From the NCBI GenBank assembly GCA_049642705.1, contig JBARPB010000010.1:1-24036 (forward strand): DNA of 24,036 nucleotides, written 5' to 3'. A model generated the notes under the pieces. It was not told the origin of the DNA, did not search any database, and saw nothing but the letters and a program-made list of their open reading frames with translations. The translations under genes and the position numbers were made by a program. Shown in pieces: positions 22,791-24,036 of the stretch. This DNA comes from CAZYPU01 sp049642705 (GTDB taxonomy: Bacteria > Omnitrophota > Gorgyraeia > JABMRN01 > RBG-13-46-9). Position 1 is the stretch's first letter; every line of letters starts with the position of its first letter.

Positions 22791-24036
22791 TTGGATTTGT
22801 GCGGGACGAAGCGGGTTAGTACCTTGCCGTCTTTCGTCTCGACTACGGCGATTCGCTTGCCGGGCGGGACTTTTTTAAATTGCTCGCGGTAGTCGAGTTC
22901 GGCGTCTTCGCGGCGTATGAGCTCGCTGTCGCCGGTGGTATAAAGGCGGTGAACCTTCTCCTGGCAGTTATACTTCTTTGTATAATACTGGAACACCCAT
23001 GGCTCAATCCGGGTAGTCGGAATAAAAACGTAGTCAGCATCCAATTTCGCCCCGTATTCTATCATTCTTCTTTGCTCGTAGGCTCCGGACCAGTAGTGCG
23101 TTGCGTAAACCGCCCCGCTTATTAGAAAAAAGAGAACCGCGGCTGTTGAAAAGAAGTAAAACGCCTTTTTCTGCGCGATCAGCCACCGGAGACCATAAAA
23201 CATTATAAGAAAATAAACGGGCAAAAGATAAAAGAAATTTCGCGGGTGGCCGAACTTCAAACCGAGCGCCCCCGTCGCAAGGTAGAACACAAATGGAACG
23301 GCGAATACCGCCGCCAATACTAATTTGAGTAAGTTTCGCGGGTCCCGTATCCTTCTGAATAAAAATAATATTCGAGCATACCCTGCCAGGAATAACAAGA
23401 GAAAAGACAGGGAAAAAAATGCGAAAAAATGCCTGAAGAAAAAAATTCCCGCGTACCTCGCAGGCACGGACACTACGCCGATGCCGCGGTATGGAAGCGT
23501 TCCTATTACCTTAATTATCGTCTTAAGATCGTGGCGCAACCAGAAGCCGTAAGAGAAATGGCCTTCGGAAAAACTACTCGCGGCATACCAACAAAAAACC
23601 GCTACCAGCAAGGCGACGGCGGTAAAATAATATCCCCTGATCCCGAGCCTCTTTCGGTAAAGCCAGAGAACCGCCGTTTGTATCATTAGGTACGCGAGGT
23701 AATGATAGAATATAAATACCCCGGCGGCGTTCAAAAGAAGCAGGCCGGCAAACATCCGTCTTTTCCGGGTCATTATAAATTTATAAAGGCAAAGTAGTGA
23801 TGCCATGAGAATCGGGAGTTCAAAAATCGCGTGAACCGCTTCCGTCGAATACGTAATATAGGCGATGGAAAAAACGGTCGCAAGCGCTGCCGGAAAACCG
23901 ATGTCGTCCCCGAAAACCGCGGATCCGACGAGATACATAAGGACAACCCCCGAGAGGCCGAACGCAAGCGCCGGTATTCGCATGCTCACTTCCGAATCCC
24001 CGAATGCCCTAATCCAGAAGTAATAAAGGATAGAGA
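22787..24036 (-). CDS. GT39/ArnT-like membrane glycosyltransferase (5' end beyond window)
   Basis: 415 residues of the C-terminal part are visible; the frame is open to the right edge, so the start and the usual N-terminal acidic catalytic residues lie outside. The first visible residues (LYYFWIRAFGDSE, then SMRIPALAFGLSGV) match the conserved segment after the first periplasmic loop of dolichyl-phosphate-mannose mannosyltransferase-like and ArnT-like proteins. Eight or more hydrophobic helices follow. A soluble C-terminal domain of about 100 residues (RRMIEYGAKLDADYVFIPT onward) ends the protein. Such enzymes use polyprenyl-phosphate sugars to modify lipids, glycans or proteins on the outer face of the membrane; the substrate here is unknown. 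The internal GTG at 23989 should not be taken as the start. Confidence 0.8.
   Translation of the reverse strand, partial: SILYYFWIRAFGDSEVSMRIPALAFGLSGVVLMYLVGSAVFGDDIGFPAALATVFSIAYITYSTEAVHAIFELPILMASLLCLYKFIMTRKRRMFAGLLLLNAAGVFIFYHYLAYLMIQTAVLWLYRKRLGIRGYYFTAVALLVAVFCWYAASSFSEGHFSYGFWLRHDLKTIIKVIGTLPYRGIGVVSVPARYAGIFFFRHFFAFFSLSFLLLFLAGYARILFLFRRIRDPRNLLKLVLAAVFAVPFVFYLATGALGLKFGHPRNFFYLLPVYFLIMFYGLRWLIAQKKAFYFFSTAAVLFFLISGAVYATHYWSGAYEQRRMIEYGAKLDADYVFIPTTRIEPWVFQYYTKKYNCQEKVHRLYTTGDSELIRREDAELDYREQFKKVPPGKRIAVVETKDGKVLTRFVPHKSN

Noticed and set aside
1..24036. tRNA genes, CRISPR arrays, transposase genes, replication origin
   Set aside because: No cloverleaf-like sequence, regularly spaced repeats, transposase motifs or clustered DnaA-box-like sequences were noticed; intergenic space is too small for most of these.

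Overview
The window is a dense bacterial chromosome segment: 23 protein genes, all on the minus strand, so gene order and transcription run from high to low coordinates. Coding covers nearly everything, neighbours are often joined by ATGA-type overlaps, Shine-Dalgarno (SD) sites of the GGAG/GAGGTG type are common, and TGA is a stop. There are no RNA genes, CRISPR arrays or transposase genes. The cell is rod-forming, with peptidoglycan (MreBCD, PBP2, RodA), lipoprotein maturation (Lgt, LspA) and type IV pilus-type ATPases. The gene mix, including a bacterial GH3-family protein after aroA, would suit a deep-branching Gram-negative-type lineage such as Omnitrophota. That assignment is an inference and needs phylogeny.

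The right part (about 24036 to 10973) is a long run of housekeeping genes: a glycosyltransferase-like membrane protein cut by the window edge, yggS, proC, yggT, mtnP, a PfkB-family kinase, ileS, a TraR/DksA zinc-finger protein, lspA, lgt, rluD, aroA and a GH3-family protein. The ileS-TraR/DksA-lspA-rluD order matches the Bacillus ileS-ylyA-lspA-rluD neighbourhood, with lgt inserted. yggS-proC-yggT is another conserved cluster.

The middle (10971 to 5762) is the rod-shape operon mreB-mreC-mreD-mrdA-rodA. It starts at a near-consensus sigma70 promoter (TTGACA, 17 bp, TAATAT) just after the GH3 stop codon.

The left part (5745 to 1) is a pilus-motor operon with its own near-consensus promoter (TTGACA, 17 bp, TATACT), whose -10 lies inside a perfect 14-bp palindrome. 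It encodes a membrane HAMP-GAF protein with a degenerate GGDEF domain, PilT, a free-standing MshEN domain, and two tandem PilB/GspE-like ATPases, the second cut by the window edge. MshEN domains are a known cyclic-di-GMP-binding family, so the set may be a nucleotide-responsive pilus motor control unit (inference).

The most striking region is 2509-2707, between the MshEN gene and pilB. It holds three different short palindromic elements, each flanked exactly by a 4-bp direct repeat (ATCT, TAAA, TTCA), as expected of small mobile insertions with target-site duplications. Removing the first element with one repeat copy restores, in frame, an ATG with a strong SD (AAGGGAG) that extends pilB by six codons. 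It therefore appears to have landed in the first codons of pilB, cutting the gene from its native start and leaving two tiny ORFs that lead to the present start.
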